Made by a program: the position numbers and the translations under genes | In this document: one piece after another, positions 49,721 to 61,666 of the stretch | Layout: each line of letters opens with the position of its first letter | Position numbering within the stretch: position 1 is the first letter of the stretch | The notes under the pieces: model-generated | Told to the model about the DNA's origin: nothing | Database searches by the model: none | Seen by the model: the letters and a program-made list of their open reading frames with translations, nothing else | Source of the DNA: Ilyonectria destructans | Lineage: Eukaryota > Ascomycota > Sordariomycetes > Hypocreales > Nectriaceae | Direction: 5' to 3' | NCBI GenBank assembly: GCA_020740775.1 | Contig: JAHEWK010000002.1 | Coordinates: 186,001-250,000, forward strand | Length of the DNA stretch: 64,000 nt

Positions 49721-50063
49721 TATTTTCTAGGTACTATTCTTAGCTTGTTAAGTCGCTAGCCTTTTGTCTAGTCTCTCGCCCCCCCGTTCGTCCCTCACGG
49801 GGGGTTAAGCTGAAGTGAAATAACAAGACCCCCCTAGTAGCGGCCCAATAACCCGCGGCAAATCAAGAAGTGAGCGAGTCTGAACCTTAAAATGCCGAAT
49901 CACCGGTGCCTTATATTCTGAGTAATTCCGGGGGTTCCGGTGATATCATTACTTAGGATCCTCATCGAGACCAAGCTACAATAAGGCTACACAGGAATTA
50001 GTAAATAGCCAGCTACAGGGCTGTAATAGAAACCTCGGAACAAGTAACGCGTCTTTCATCACT
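49721..50063 (+). promoter_or_regulatory. FMO2 upstream region at the block boundary
   Basis: Normal composition, no gene. Contains CACCGGTG (palindromic) near 49901 and a TTCCGGGGGTTCCGG repeat near 49926. Only about 340 bp separate the FMO2 start from RIP-mutated DNA, so its promoter may be truncated or heterochromatic. Confidence 0.4.
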
Positions 50064-51717
50064 ATGGCCGCTATTCAATCTCGGAGCAATGGCCACGAGA
50101 GCCCCAAATTCAACGTTCTCGTTGTCGGGTGCGGCATTGCAGCTCTAGCTACCGCAATTTCTTGCAGGGAAAAGGGATTTACTGTCACAGTCCTCGGGGT
50201 ATCGTCCTCTTTCACTTATGTGAGTGCTCTTCCATCGGTCATGAGTAAGCTCCAGAGCTCCGGAGCTGGCCTTGGCAGAGTGAAGCCGCGTAAAACGAAC
50301 CTCGTGAAGTGTGGGATTTGACTCTTTTTTGCTAGGTTGGAGCTGGTATCATGCTGTCCGGCAATGCGGCTAACGTCCTTATTGGCATGGGCCTAGAAGC
50401 CGAAATGGAGGCTTGCTCAACCCACATGCAGCGAGTGATCTTCCTGACATGGGACGATGGCAAGGCTATGACCACCCGGGAGTACCCTGCCCATGCGAGT
50501 CCTGCCGAGGGGGGTCCGTCGTGGCAGGTTCATCGCGCCGATGTGCATACATGCCTCTTGAAAAAGGCCCAGGAAGAAGGTGTCACACTCAGGATGGGTG
50601 TTTTGGTCAAGAATTACGACTGGGACGCCCCGGCGGTAGTACTTGAGGATGGGACCGTGCTCAATGCGGATGTCATCGTGGCCGCTGATGGTGAGTCCAA
50701 GAAACGCATAGAGAACCAACTCTTGCAAAATACGCTACAATATATGACCCTTAATAACTAACGCGTTGTTTCGCAGCGGAATTCAGGCTACAGATCTCGT
50801 GCGCGAGAGAGTCTCCTCGGCAGAAAGGATGAGCCTCGTCACCATGGATTTTCTGCCTACCGCGCCCTAATTCCTTCCAATACACTTGCTCAACATCCGG
50901 AACTTCGAGAACTGATTGATTCCAACATCCAGTCAAGTTATTGTTGGTATGTTGATGATTGGCACTTTACCAGTATCTCATTTCTCTTGTCTTTTTGCTC
51001 ACATATACGGGCCTTCCCTTTCGAGTGTCGGCTTTCTATCCGTTCATTTCATTGCTCATAAAATATAATCTGTACTTACTTTTCTCCAGGGTCGGCCAAG
51101 GCCGTCACGTCCTAGGTTATCCCATTCGTGGCGGCCAGGATTACAACGTAGTGTACACTCATCCATCGAAACGCTCTCTTGGCTCTAAATATGTCACTAA
51201 AGTGGACCCGGCCGAAGTGCTGGAGGAGTACAAAGACTGGGACCCCCGTGTGGTGGCTTTCACGAAGCACCTGCCCAAAGATGGCGTTCTGGAATGGCAT
51301 CTCTGCGATCTCAACCCACTAGAAGACTGGGTTTTCCCCGGCGGCAAGATCGTTGTGATTAGCGATGCGTCGCACGCTATGATTCCGTCGGCGGCACAGG
51401 GTGCAGCCATGGGAATTGAGGACGGTGCTGCGATTGCGGAGTTGCTTGCGCGGGCGGATACCAAAGCTGACATGCCGCGGATATTGAGGACGTTCCAGAA
51501 TTTAAGGAAGCCGCGTTGTATTAACGTACTTGAGAACGGTACGGGGGACGCCCGGAGCTGGCATGACAAGAAGGACCCTACATATAAGTCCATGAGTAAC
51601 TGGGTATGGTGTACGATATCAAGAAGGCTTCAAGGGACATCCCTCTGGAAAGGGAAGCTTGAGACGCAGGAATTCCATGACACTGTACATTTATTGTACT
51701 TTGTATCAATATTATGA
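50064..51717 (+). CDS. FAD-dependent aromatic hydroxylase, salicylate-hydroxylase-like (FMO2)
   Basis: Paralogue of FMO1 with the same intron positions. Exons are 50064-50219, 50336-50690, 50787-50946 and 51090-51717 (introns 116, 96 and 143 nt), giving 432 aa. The first FAD motif is GCGIAA (residues 22-27; last Gly is Ala). AADGYRSRARES begins at 168. The second FAD motif reads SDASHAMIPSAAQGAAMGIE from 315, with Ser in place of the usual Gly. After SNWVW (51609) the frame departs from FMO1. A one-base deletion at about 51610 would restore YDIKKASRD and a stop at 51662, so the last 30 or so residues are probably an aberrant tail. Activity is uncertain. Confidence 0.85.
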
Positions 51718-52155
51718 ACATTCACAAAGCGGATTACCCATAGGATAAACGTGCTAGACCTGCTTGAAAGAGGAAATGGGATGTGCACCACCAGTCAATC
51801 TCGTACACCCAAGAGAAGTACTCGAACAACGGCCATGATGCTAGGAGGATTACGAAAGGCCGGAGGCTTGGGCAATGCACGCAGATCTCACCTAGCGCCG
51901 CTGCTTCGGTCATGGCTCGTGAATACCGGGCATTTAGTCAAACCCCGTGGCGGGGCACAATGGGGAAATATAATCCCGGTCTCCACACGCTTATGTTCGT
52001 CTTCCACCGCTTAGGAACCCAGTAATAGCTGCTAGATTCTTCTGCAGGAAAGCCAGGTTCAGCAATACTTCCCCAGTTATATCATCTAGTATATACTCCT
52101 GTTTCTGTCACAGGCAACTTTGCACAGATTTCTGCTAGAGTTTATATTCTGCATA
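51718..52155 (+). other. Intergenic region between FMO2 and the CoA ligase
   Basis: The two genes are tandem, 438 bp apart. No gene in between; short overlapping frames look accidental. It includes the ligase promoter. Confidence 0.4.
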
Positions 52156-54014
52156 ATGGTGTTCCGTGCTGACGCGACGGTCTGGAGCCTCCCGCCCATC
52201 CCAGACACTGTTCCACTATGCGAATTTATCTTTGATGAGAGATACGGCAGACGTCCAATGGCCGAGTCATTAGACCCATTCATCTGCGGGATCAGCGGGA
52301 AGAGAATCTCGCCGCAGGAGCAGAAAGATCGCGTCGACCACCTTTCACGGGCGTTGGCGAAACATTTCGCATGGAACGTGAATGAAGGGACCGAGTTTGA
52401 CAAGGTGGCAGTCATCTTCGCCCCCAATACGGTACGTGGTTCAGCCTCTCACAGGTACCTGGTCTCTTGCACCTTGCTCACGGATCATAGATTGATACCA
52501 TGACTGTATCGTGGGCCCTTCATCGCGTCAACGGTCTATCTTCACCAGCCAACTCGGTTTACAGCGCTGATGAACTTTGTCACCAACTCAAAACTTCGAG
52601 AGCAAGGGCTATTTTCACCGTTGCGTCGTTACTGCCTGTCGCATTAGAAGCCGCTTCGAAGCACAAGGTCAACAAGGGCCACATCATTCTCTGTGAAATG
52701 CCCGGCGATCATTCATATCCCCGGGACTTTCGAACTGTGTCGCAACTGATAGAGGAAGGCCGCCACTTACCTGCCATAGAAGCTCTCGCGTGGGCGAAGG
52801 GACAAGGCGCACGCCAGACCGCATTCCTCTGTTTCTCTAGCGGTACCTCGGGCGTTCCCAAGGCCGTCATGATCTCTCACTACAATGTCATTGCCAACGT
52901 GTTGCAACTACAGGTTTACGAGCAGCCGATGCGCGACGCAATCCAACCTAACTGGCGTGATGTGACGATCGGTTTGATGCCGTTTTCGCACATTTACGGC
53001 CTCGTGGCCGTTTGCCACATTGGATTATACAGGGGCGATAGTATGGTTGTTCTGTCAAAATTCGATATTAGGGCCTTTCTCTCCACGATCGAGGCGTACA
53101 AGATCAACACACTGTCGATTGTACCTCCGATCATCATAACCATGATCAAGCAGAAGGCGCTCTGCGATCGTTACGACTTGACCAGCGTGAAGCAGATATT
53201 GAGTGGAGCCGCTCCACTCAGTAGAGAAGTGGCTCAGGAGCTTTCTTCGCAGCATGGCAGCTGGGTGATAAGACAAGGCTACGGTTTAACTGAAACGGCA
53301 ACGGCAGTGACCAGCTCCCCTTCCTGGGATATCTGGCTGGGATCTTCCGGTTGTATTATGCCTGGTGTTGAAGCCAAGCTTCTCGGCCCAGAAGGCGTGG
53401 AGATCACGGCATATAATCAGCCGGGAGAGCTGTTGATAAAATCTCCCAGCGTCGTGCTGGGGTACCTGAACAACCCACAAGCCAACGAGGAGACTTTTAT
53501 CGATATGCCCGACGGCCGCTATCTAAAGACCGGCGATGAGGTTGAAATACGTTTGAGCCCTGCCGGCAATGAACACATCTGGGTTGTGGATCGAATAAAA
53601 GAATTGATCAAGGTCAAGGTACGTCGATATATGACATTCGACTGTCTCGAGAAGACCAATTCTGTTAACCTCTCGTCGCCGTAGGGTCTGCAAGTCGCAC
53701 CTGCGGAGCTCGAAGGATGCCTCCTGGAGCACCCGGCCGTTGCCGACTGCGCTGTCATTCCGGTACCTGACGAACGTGCAGGTGAATTACCCAAAGCTTT
53801 TGTTGTCAAGTCTCCAGATTTTGACACATGCGACCAAATTGACGTCAAGCAAAGCATTATCAAACACGTCGAGAAAGTCAAGGCTCGTCACAAGAGGCTC
53901 GCTGATGTGGAATTCATAGACATGATTCCAAAGAGCCCATCCGGCAAGATTCTCCGCCGTGTCTTGCGCGACAGGGAAAGGCAGAGGACTAAGTACTTAG
54001 ACGCGAAGCTATAG
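52156..54014 (+). CDS. Acyl/aryl-CoA ligase, 4-coumarate-CoA-ligase-like, with peroxisomal signal
   Basis: Adenylate-forming enzyme (ANL superfamily) predicted to activate an aromatic or fatty acid to its CoA thioester with ATP. Three exons (52156-52431, 52491-53618, 53685-54014) give 577 aa. Motifs: SSGTSGVPKAV at about 208-218, QGYGLTE at 354-360, TGD at 439-441, DRIKELIKVKG and the C-terminal PKSPSGKILRRVLRD with the catalytic Lys. The last three residues AKL fit a type 1 peroxisomal targeting signal, common in fungal 4CL-like enzymes. Start chosen at the first ATG (52156) giving VWSLPPIPDTVPLCEFIF. It appears intact. Confidence 0.92.
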
Positions 54015-54374
54015 AATAGAGTCGCGGATATTGCTTTCTTCTCCAATTTAGATTCAAGGTAGCTAGAGTGTCTTTGCTACGGGGGATGCCAGGGTCGCGT
54101 TGCTGATCATTGCGGCGTGGGCACCGCCCCGTACATCGCCTCTTCAGTGGCGCGTTGCAGCACTGCTCAGGGCTTAAGGATGCTTTTCAACCTTGCAAGC
54201 GGCTGGAGACATGGCTTTTTTTTAATAATCGTCACTTTTTTTTCACATTGAAAAACGCACTGTGGCACCAGGGTTTGAAGTATATGCTAATTGGAAGCTG
54301 TGCTGTCTGAGGCACCATTATTACTCCCCAAATCCGCATATAAAGCTCGGGTATTTAAGACCAGCGTTTGTTAT
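54015..54374. other. Convergent intergenic region
   Basis: The 3' flanks of the CoA ligase and SDR3. Nothing coding recognised; it has two T-runs near 54218-54245. Confidence 0.45.
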
Positions 54375-55521
54375 CTAGTTGGTATGGGCTTGTGCCCAAT
54401 CGTTGTTCTTCAAGTTTGATTAGCAAGGACTTGATAAGTAATAAGCAAAGTAGCGGTTCGACTTACCGGACCAAGCACATTTTGTAGTCTGTCCAGTTCT
54501 CCGGTGGCCCACGGTCCCAACCACTGGGACCTTGATTGAGCGATGCCGCTTTCTATATCAATCCCTTTGTTGTCTATTACCAACACAGCCTGGCCGTGAG
54601 CTTTTATATCGAACAGAATTTGTAAGACAATGTCTACGCAGCCTGATACGGTATTCAATGGAGCATCAACACTTTTTAAAAAGTCCACCGCTGCTGCGAT
54701 CATTGGTGTGTCGGTCGCCACAGGGCATATCGTCTTGATTCGGATGCCAAAGTTTTTGGTGGCCAGCGGTCGCAAGGATCGAACTATTCCGATGATGCCG
54801 TGCTTGCTTGCCGAGTAGCCGACAATACCTGGAGCCTCCTGAAACCCGTTGGCCGAGGACAACAGGATCAGTGATTTGTACGGCTCCCCTCCTTGCGCTT
54901 CTGGGTCGACGCCTTCTTTCAAATACGCCAAAGCTATGCGAGTGAAGTACAAGCAGGCGGTGAGATTGACGTCAATCACGTCTGCTACTTGTTGCAGGAC
55001 CTATGATCAATTTCTTTTAACATCAAGACTTAGGGAATAGGAGTGTCCGCCCGTAGAAAATCGCCCACCAGCATAGACTCACAATTCGAACGTTTTCCAG
55101 GTTGAGGTCTGCAGCACTGAACCAGCCCTTCTGGTCCGAGACTCCCACGGTGAAGATTGCGAAATCGACATGGCCGTGCCGCTTGTACGCATCGTCGAAC
55201 ATGGCCAGCTGTGCAACATAGTCTCGCGCATCGCCCGGGAAAACTTGATGATTTGGTTGGGCTCTTTTGCGCTGGATCCCAACCGCCCTTCGAGTGCTTT
55301 GGAGCTTTCTGCGTTGATATCACTGAAATATACATGGGCTCCTCGATCAAAGAGCTTGGATACTGCGTGGGCACCAGTGCCGCTTGCACCAGCTAGGGAA
55401 AGACTTAGATGTGAACATGTAAATCAACCGGTATGGGAGGTTGAATGATACCGCATAATACAACGACTTTGCCTTTCGGTGCAGAGCTTAGCAAGCCCTG
55501 ATCGACGAAGATTTCAGTCAT
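54375..55521 (-). CDS. Short-chain dehydrogenase SDR3, one frameshift
   Basis: SDR of about 315 aa if one base is restored. Exons: 55521-55452, 55392-55083, 55000-54467 and 54407-54375 (introns 59, 82 and 59 nt). The cofactor loop is AGASGTGAHA, directly after the first intron. Catalytic Tyr and Lys lie in VGYSASKHGIIG after LLSSANG. Exon 2 shifts frame at the A/T run 55240-55243: AEPNQIIKF goes out of frame, while FPGDARDYVAQLAMFDDAYK continues in another frame. One missing T explains it and makes all exon phases consistent. Either a recent loss-of-function allele or a homopolymer error. Confidence 0.78.
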
Positions 55522-56329
55522 ATCTGGACTTCGGAAGGTGGTCCCCTGAATTTTGTAACTTCAGTCGAACGACGATTCTCTTCAATTCCCAGTTCTTCAC
55601 AACGCTAAAATCTTTATGGGAGCAGACGTCATCTACATTCCGCATGAAATGGTCCTGAGGCTTTCTATAGTCAAGCTCGGCGGAAGGGAAGGGTGTTGAC
55701 TCGAATCCCGGAGTTTCAGCTTTCGCCGGTTCTTTGAGTGTGCGTCGCGACAAATCTCCGCCACGCAGTTTCATAACTAGCGTAGCCCCGCAACCTTCCT
55801 AATGAGTTTAGGCGGTGCAGTTCTTCCCCAGACCGCTGGCCAAACCGGTATTAGAGTGCGGGGATGGCCGGAACTATCGTAGTGTCGTATGGGCCTTGGT
55901 CCTGGAGCAATGGAAATTCACATCCCTCGGCCTCTTTGACACTTGAGACGTCAAATGCACTGCCTATCTCAGCTGCCGAACTCTGAGCAGCTGTTCGTTC
56001 ATTGCTGATTGCCGAATTGAATTGGTGAGGAAGGGAATGGCTTGCTTAGATGCCTCACATGACGAAGTTCAGAGCTGTGCTGGCATTTGCGGGGCAACCC
56101 CGGATTCCCCTTCTTTTACTTCTTGGTCTAGTAATTATTCCCCAGGTTTTAATTCCGCTCATTTCGAGTTTGTTGTGAAATGAATAAAAGTGAGATCTTC
56201 CTCCCGAGAGATTCCTATCAGGACGACACCTTGTGACCAAGTTCAAGTGTGACCTTCAAAAATGTGACCCTACGTACAAGATTAGAATGCACTTTCCCTC
56301 ACATCGCAAAGAGTTATTGATCTCTCAAG
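55522..56329. promoter_or_regulatory. Divergent region between SDR3 and the MFS gene
   Basis: An 808-bp region between two start codons on opposite strands. The open frames on the minus strand at 55514-55774 and 56055-56246 show no known motif and overlap the promoter; I take them as chance. Possible shared regulation. Confidence 0.4.
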
Positions 56330-58085
56330 ATGCCTTTCGGAATTCTCGAATATCATGGCCCGCTTGAACATGTGCCAGGCACGGTAGAACTCCAGGACAC
56401 AGAGATGAACCAGCATGTCAATCTCAAAAAGAGTGCCAAAGAGGGTAACATAGTCCTAGTGCCTCAGCCTACCAACGATCCAAATGATCCCTTGAATTGG
56501 CCTCTTTGGCAACGAGACATGCTCACCTTCTTCTCTACTCCTTCACTACTCTGCTCTGCATTGGAGGGCAAGTTTGGCATCCTTGCATCCTACGATGACA
56601 TACTGACCTTAGCTACCAGTGTTGGACCTATCCTGTCCGTACTGACATTGCAGCTGGTTGCCGAGTTCTATCGCAGCTTCACCCAATTCGTTTTGCTCCT
56701 TGGTTGTCAGTTGTATGCAGTTAGTGCTACCAGTATTTTCATCTCGGCTACATCCCGCAGATTCGGGAAACGACCCAACTTTATTGTTTCTGTGTCCCTC
56801 GCTTTTGCCGGTTGCCTCTGGGCTGGTGCGTCTCAGTCTTACGGCTCACTGGTGGGTGCGCGCGTCGTTCAGGGCCTTGGAATCGCAATATTCGAAAGCG
56901 TTACGTTTGCTGTCATTGGCGACTTATACTTTATTCACCAAAGAGGTTCGCGCATGGCAGTTTACATTGTTGCGCAGTCTGGCATAGCTCATGTACCGGC
57001 TTAGTGGCAGGCCCCATAGCCCAAAACTTGGGCTGGAGATGGGTCTTCTGGCTGTTTTGTATCTTTATGGGCATCGCCTGGGTACTTATCATCCTGTTTG
57101 GCTGGGAGACAGCCTACCGCCGAGCCGACATTTACAACCTTGACTCATCCGTACATAATGTAGGTTTGAAGTCCACAGCCCCCATTCAGATCACATGTTC
57201 ATCAATCGGCCGAAAGAACACTGTGCTCTTGGATGAAGCCAAATCCGAAGTCACCGCCTCGCATCTGGAAAGTACCGCTGTGGATGCCAGAGGTACTGTG
57301 GCTGATCCACCCCCGCAACAGCAGTCGATATGGCAGAGAATGGCGTTTTACCATCGCATAGCCTGGGCTGACGAATCTTTTGTCAAACTCATCTTACGAC
57401 CGATCATGGTTCTATTGAACCCGGCAATCATTTGGGCAGTGGTCTTGAATGCCTTGTGTCAGAATTTCATCGTCGGCTTCTCGTATATCCTGGCACCGAT
57501 CTTTGGCGTTCCACCCTACAACTTTGACACGGCCCAAATCGGATACCTCTATGCGGGTCCAATTATTTGCGGCTTTCTTGGATGTTCGATCTGTGGTCTC
57601 GTATCCGACCCTCTGGCAAAATGGTCCAGTCGAAAAAACAACGGCATTTACGAGCCTGAATTTAGACTCATACTCACCATTTGGATGCCTATTACGACGA
57701 CGATTGACTACTTCGATTTCGGGCATCTCGTTGCTGAGGGCACAAGCTCTGTTGTAATGTCGATTGTCTTTGGGATTAGCTTCATGTCTGTCCAGTTCGC
57801 TGCCAACACGTCCGGAGCCTATCTTGTCGATGGTTTCCGAAACCTCAGCGTTGAGGCCTTCGTTATTGCAATGGCTGTGAAGAATTTTATATTCTTTGGA
57901 TTTTCTTGTAGGCACCCTTGCGTCTGTGGTTCAGGTTCTTCTCCAACCGACCATTAGTCTTCTTCAATAACTGGATTGCAGCTTGGGGACCGACCAGGGC
58001 GTTTAATTGCATCAGTGGCATTACTTTGGGGATTGCTGTGACCACTATTCCTGTGTACGTCTTCGGCAAAAGAATGCGGGGTTGA
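56330..58085 (+). CDS. MFS transporter, one frameshift
   Basis: Major facilitator of the fungal drug/metabolite H+ antiporter type. A cytosolic N terminus with the DPNDPLNWPLWQRD signature (residues 50-63) leads into transmembrane segments. Motif-A-like SRRFGKRPNF and GDLYFIHQRGSRMA follow in the first half. WETAYRR, a long charged loop, then EPEFRLIL and the last helices follow after a shift. The frame changes between 56980 and 56995 (…VAQSGI to CTGLVAGPIAQNLGWRW). One missing base restores 568 codons with intron 57908-57957 and the C terminus GIAVTTIPVYVFGKRMRG. The likely cargo is the cluster's substrate or product. Broken unless the shift is an assembly error. Confidence 0.82.
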
Positions 58086-59261
58086 TGGTATCAAAATCCC
58101 TTTCTCAGCAAGATCTAGGCAATGAGGTTTGGCTTTTGTTAAAGTACAGCGCCAGTCGAACTGTCGGCTGATAGGCGGTATGGCGAGGTGCTTGAACGCT
58201 CAAACAGCACGCCTCTGGCCTCAATCTAGGAGCGAGTTCTATGAGTAAATTGGATGTGTGCCAAGTCAAACATTGTATGACTCAGAACCCGCACACATGG
58301 CATACGGGGTTATTTAGTTCCAAGTTGAAAATTAGTTTGCCATTACCTCCGCTATGAAAACTCTTATTATAGAGTTCACTCTGATTCTCGATTAAACCAT
58401 CAATGCACTGCTGGTGTTGTGTTGCATCTAGTGGATGGAAATGATCATATGTGCGAGAAGCTCTTGATATTCTTCCTATCTAATAGAGGGTCTTTGAGGT
58501 CAGTCTTATAGATGAAGACAGTGATGATGACCTCGGATGACCTCGGACAGCCGAGAGGCTCCGGATCCTTCGGAGTCTTTGGCTTCAGCTAGCTATAGAT
58601 AAAATCAAGGAAAAGCTAGGCCTAGGGCTTATCTGATGATGAGGCCGGTGACGAGGCAAGTGGCGATGGACGCCTATGATGACAGAAGGAAAGCTTCACT
58701 TCCGTCACAACCGCAGAAATCCGATATCCCGATACATGTGATATCCCTGATACACTGATACATGTGACAACATGTGACATGTTGTCACGTGGAAGCATAC
58801 ATTCTCTCAACGTAGCATATATCATATCCCTGAATGGGGCCGCGGCGACTCCTAAAAATAACATCATGCAGGTGAGCGTTCTTGATATCAAGGGTGTGTT
58901 CAAAAGAGTATAAGGGGGATACTCGACTTCGCTGATGGGTGTGGGTTGGAATGATGGGTTTAAGGCGGGTGTGTCTTGGTGATAATAATGAATCTGTTTT
59001 GTTCTGGCAAGCAGCTGATATCAAAAGTGCCACCGATTTTGTCCCATCCTAATTGCTAACAGCCTCGTTGTCATAACTTGAAATTCTCCTAGGCCTAAGA
59101 GCAGTCAGTGTTGCCCACCTAGCGAAAGGTCTTCTTTGCTACAAGCATCACTATTAGTCTTCAGATGTCACTTTCCTCTTCCCATAACGCGACAAAACTA
59201 GTGGTGTTGGAGGAGGGACAAGCTAGTCATTGTTAATTCTGCATTAGCCGCTACGATATTT
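58086..59261. other. Long intergenic region with palindrome and short repeats
   Basis: No gene recognised on either strand; the frames at 58622-59033 (minus) have no motif. It holds a GATGACCTCG direct repeat near 58527-58545 and the perfect palindrome listed separately. Confidence 0.45.
58764..58788. promoter_or_regulatory. Perfect 25-bp palindrome followed by a CACGTG box
   Basis: Arms GTGACAACATGT and ACATGTTGTCAC are exact inverse complements around one central G. CACGTG follows at 58786-58791, overlapping the right arm. It sits in the non-coding region between the MFS gene and the P450 relic. Could be a dimeric-factor site; no direct evidence. Confidence 0.5.
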
Positions 59262-61044
59262 TTAGTAGTCGGCTCTAAGTGCGAAAGCCCCTTCCCGCTC
59301 AATAAGATCGACATAAGCCTGACTGCGAGGCCTAATTTGGACCTTGAATGGGGAATCCATAGGCGATTTCCAAAGAGTGTTAAATTGATCGATCGGATGG
59401 TCCTATACCCACGTCAGATCTTCTCGATTATCTTGGAGAGCGCACAAAGCGGAACTCACGTGATATTGTTCAATGTCGAAACAGTATAAAATGCATCCAG
59501 CTGCGATCCAAACGTTATTTGCCCCGACGTTCAGACCCACGCAGACGCGACGACCTCGGCACTGGCTTAGCTTCTCACAATACGAATGATTTGTTACTGC
59601 ATGGCTCTTGCTGCTTGCCTTAACGTTCCGGCTCCAAAACTCCAATGACCCTTCGCCAGCTTGTCAAGGTCCTCATCCATAAAACGGTCAGGGTTGAACA
59701 CTGATGGGTCTTGATATTCGTGCTCGTTCAGAGCGATGGAATACGCGTTCCCGTTGAACTCAGTTCTGGCAGTAAATCTGTACCCTTCGTACTTATCGTC
59801 CTGTGTTAGAATGCGAGGGACGCCACTTTGGAGGAATGGCCGCCAACGAAGAGTTTCCTTCATGACGGCCGTGATATAAGGCAGTTCGGGCCTATCCGCA
59901 AAGCTCGGCAAGCGCTCAGCGTTAGAGCCACAAACCTCTTCCAGGAGCGCTCTAGCCTTTTCAGCCTATTTGGGATAACAGGCAGCATCTGCAATCATCT
60001 GTAAAACAGCAGTGCGAGAGGTATGCTGCCAGCCTCAATCAATGAGGTCTAGGTACAAACCTTCCCGATATTGTCGATTTGGAATTCTTTCTCCGCGGCC
60101 CTATTCAATATATCTACCGTGAGGTAAGGCTTTGTAATACCTTATTCTATTTTTTTTACAAGTGTATCATATTCCTTTTGGAATATGCTAAAGAAATAAG
60201 GGTTGAGTAAGCAGGAGTTTATGCGAGAGAGAGATAATAAATATATATACTATATGTTTCTTAAAGAATCTCTCTCTAAATAGACTCAACTACTAAAGCA
60301 ACTTAGGGATATTAGCTAGCTAAGTGAAAATATCAGTAGGGCTCTTAAGGGGATTAAACTGATACTCCCTAAATACTTCTATATAGTCTAAGATAAAATC
60401 TAAAAGCTTATTATCTTTCTATATATATCTGCTGAATATAACACTCAGGATAATTAAATTAAAGAAGTACTAGCTAGCTCTATAGCAGTTCTTAAGGCTT
60501 TTATACAGTTTATATACTAATTATTTGGCCTCTAGGTTTTAAAAAGGGACAAATTTAATCTCCACTTATCACCCGTTCAAGATTAAATACATAATTTTTC
60601 GCTGATTGCGCCATCTATTGGTGTATCTCATAAGGATGATACAGGCACCGCCGGACATGATGTCGTTAAGCATTGGGCGATACAGATGGGACGAATAGAT
60701 AGCAGCTCGCTTTTCTAACAGGTCTGTTACGACGCGAGACGAGTTGAGGTAGACCAATCTCCTACCGCCTATGTTGAGCGTAAACTTAGAAGTGACAGTC
60801 AGAGAGTAGAAGAATGAAGTAGGACAAGTAGATTCTCGCATTATATCTCTCCATACTTTTTAGCCATCCCAACCCCCCACATGCCTGATGGGTAAGGCAC
60901 GTCCAGCATGTTTCCAATAAGCGGACGTCCTGGCACAACATTGGGCAACTTGTATTTCCTTTGAAACTGAATGGTTGATACCACCCAGTGTAAGATCAGG
61001 ATGATGGGGGCAAACGACACCGAGTGGCCGATATGGATCGCCAT
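59262..61044 (-). pseudogene. Cytochrome P450 pseudogene interrupted by AT-rich insertion
   Basis: A microsomal P450 in pieces. An N-terminal membrane anchor (IGHSVSFAPIILILHWVVS) and NVVPGRPLIGNMLDVPYP are at 61044-60841. FTLNIGGRRLVYL and the helix-C WRNQR lie at 60784-60570. The helix-I region is replaced by AT-rich DNA. LLEEVCGSNAERLPSFADRP and the helix-K KETLRWRP precede FNPDRF and GHWSFGAG near 59640. The heme loop FGAG/RRVCVG is split by a 74-nt intron (59628-59555) whose donor is GA, not GT. The C terminus after intron GTGAG...TATAG ends at 59262. A CAG-to-TAG stop precedes AEKARALLEE. Non-functional. Confidence 0.85.
60130..60560. mobile_element. RIP-mutated transposon fragment inside the P450 gene
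   Basis: About 430 bp of AT-rich, CpA/TpG-poor sequence lying where the central third of the P450 should be. No ends recognised. It matches the style of the two large blocks and is the only such patch in the right arm. Confidence 0.6.
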
Positions 61045-61666
61045 GGTTGGGCAACTGATGGTGAAAGTCGAAAGAAGTTTTACAGTGGTTCTTGAAAAGG
61101 AATGCTGCTGCTACTGATGCTAACCCGTTGCTTATATTACTGTCGCAAAATATAGGTTTCCAGGATCAGCTTATTATGACCCAAGATTGACAAGATCCAA
61201 ATAAGATTGCGTGGCGGCACAGTGGGAAGACCAAAACGTAACCGGGCGTGCAAAACCCTGGCCTCTAACGCCGATTTTCCCAAGATGGATCTAGATCTGG
61301 TCTACCAATGAAGTCCTCCGCGATAATTAGTCATCCTCCGATGATTCGGGGACCTGGAGACGGGACCTGGAGACGGGTAGCTTTGCGCTTGTTTCACTAG
61401 CTTTACACGATGCCCTTCCCCGGCATTGATGCCCGGCATACATTCATGCTGACTGATGTAATAGTCATCGCTTCTATTGGTGAATGCCATGCGGGGGTCC
61501 CTAGCTCTGATGTAACCCCCGCTTCTCCATCATGGCCCCCCGCTTCTCCATGATCTGGTAACCCCTGGGTCCGGAATTGTCCCTCGCCTTTTCACCTTGC
61601 TATTTCTTTACCCGAAATCCCGGCTTCAACCTCGAGCGTTTGTTGCACCATAAGCATTCCCCGACA
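61045..61666. promoter_or_regulatory. Divergent promoter of the P450 relic and TF2
   Basis: A 622-bp region between opposite start codons. It includes GGGACCTGGAGAC in two copies near 61350-61377 and a duplicated CCCCGCTTCTCCAT near 61518-61550. No gene inside. Confidence 0.45.

Noticed and set aside
55514..55774. Minus-strand frame of 86 codons upstream of SDR3
   Set aside because: No recognisable motif, overlaps the SDR3 start in another frame and cannot be joined to it by a credible intron.
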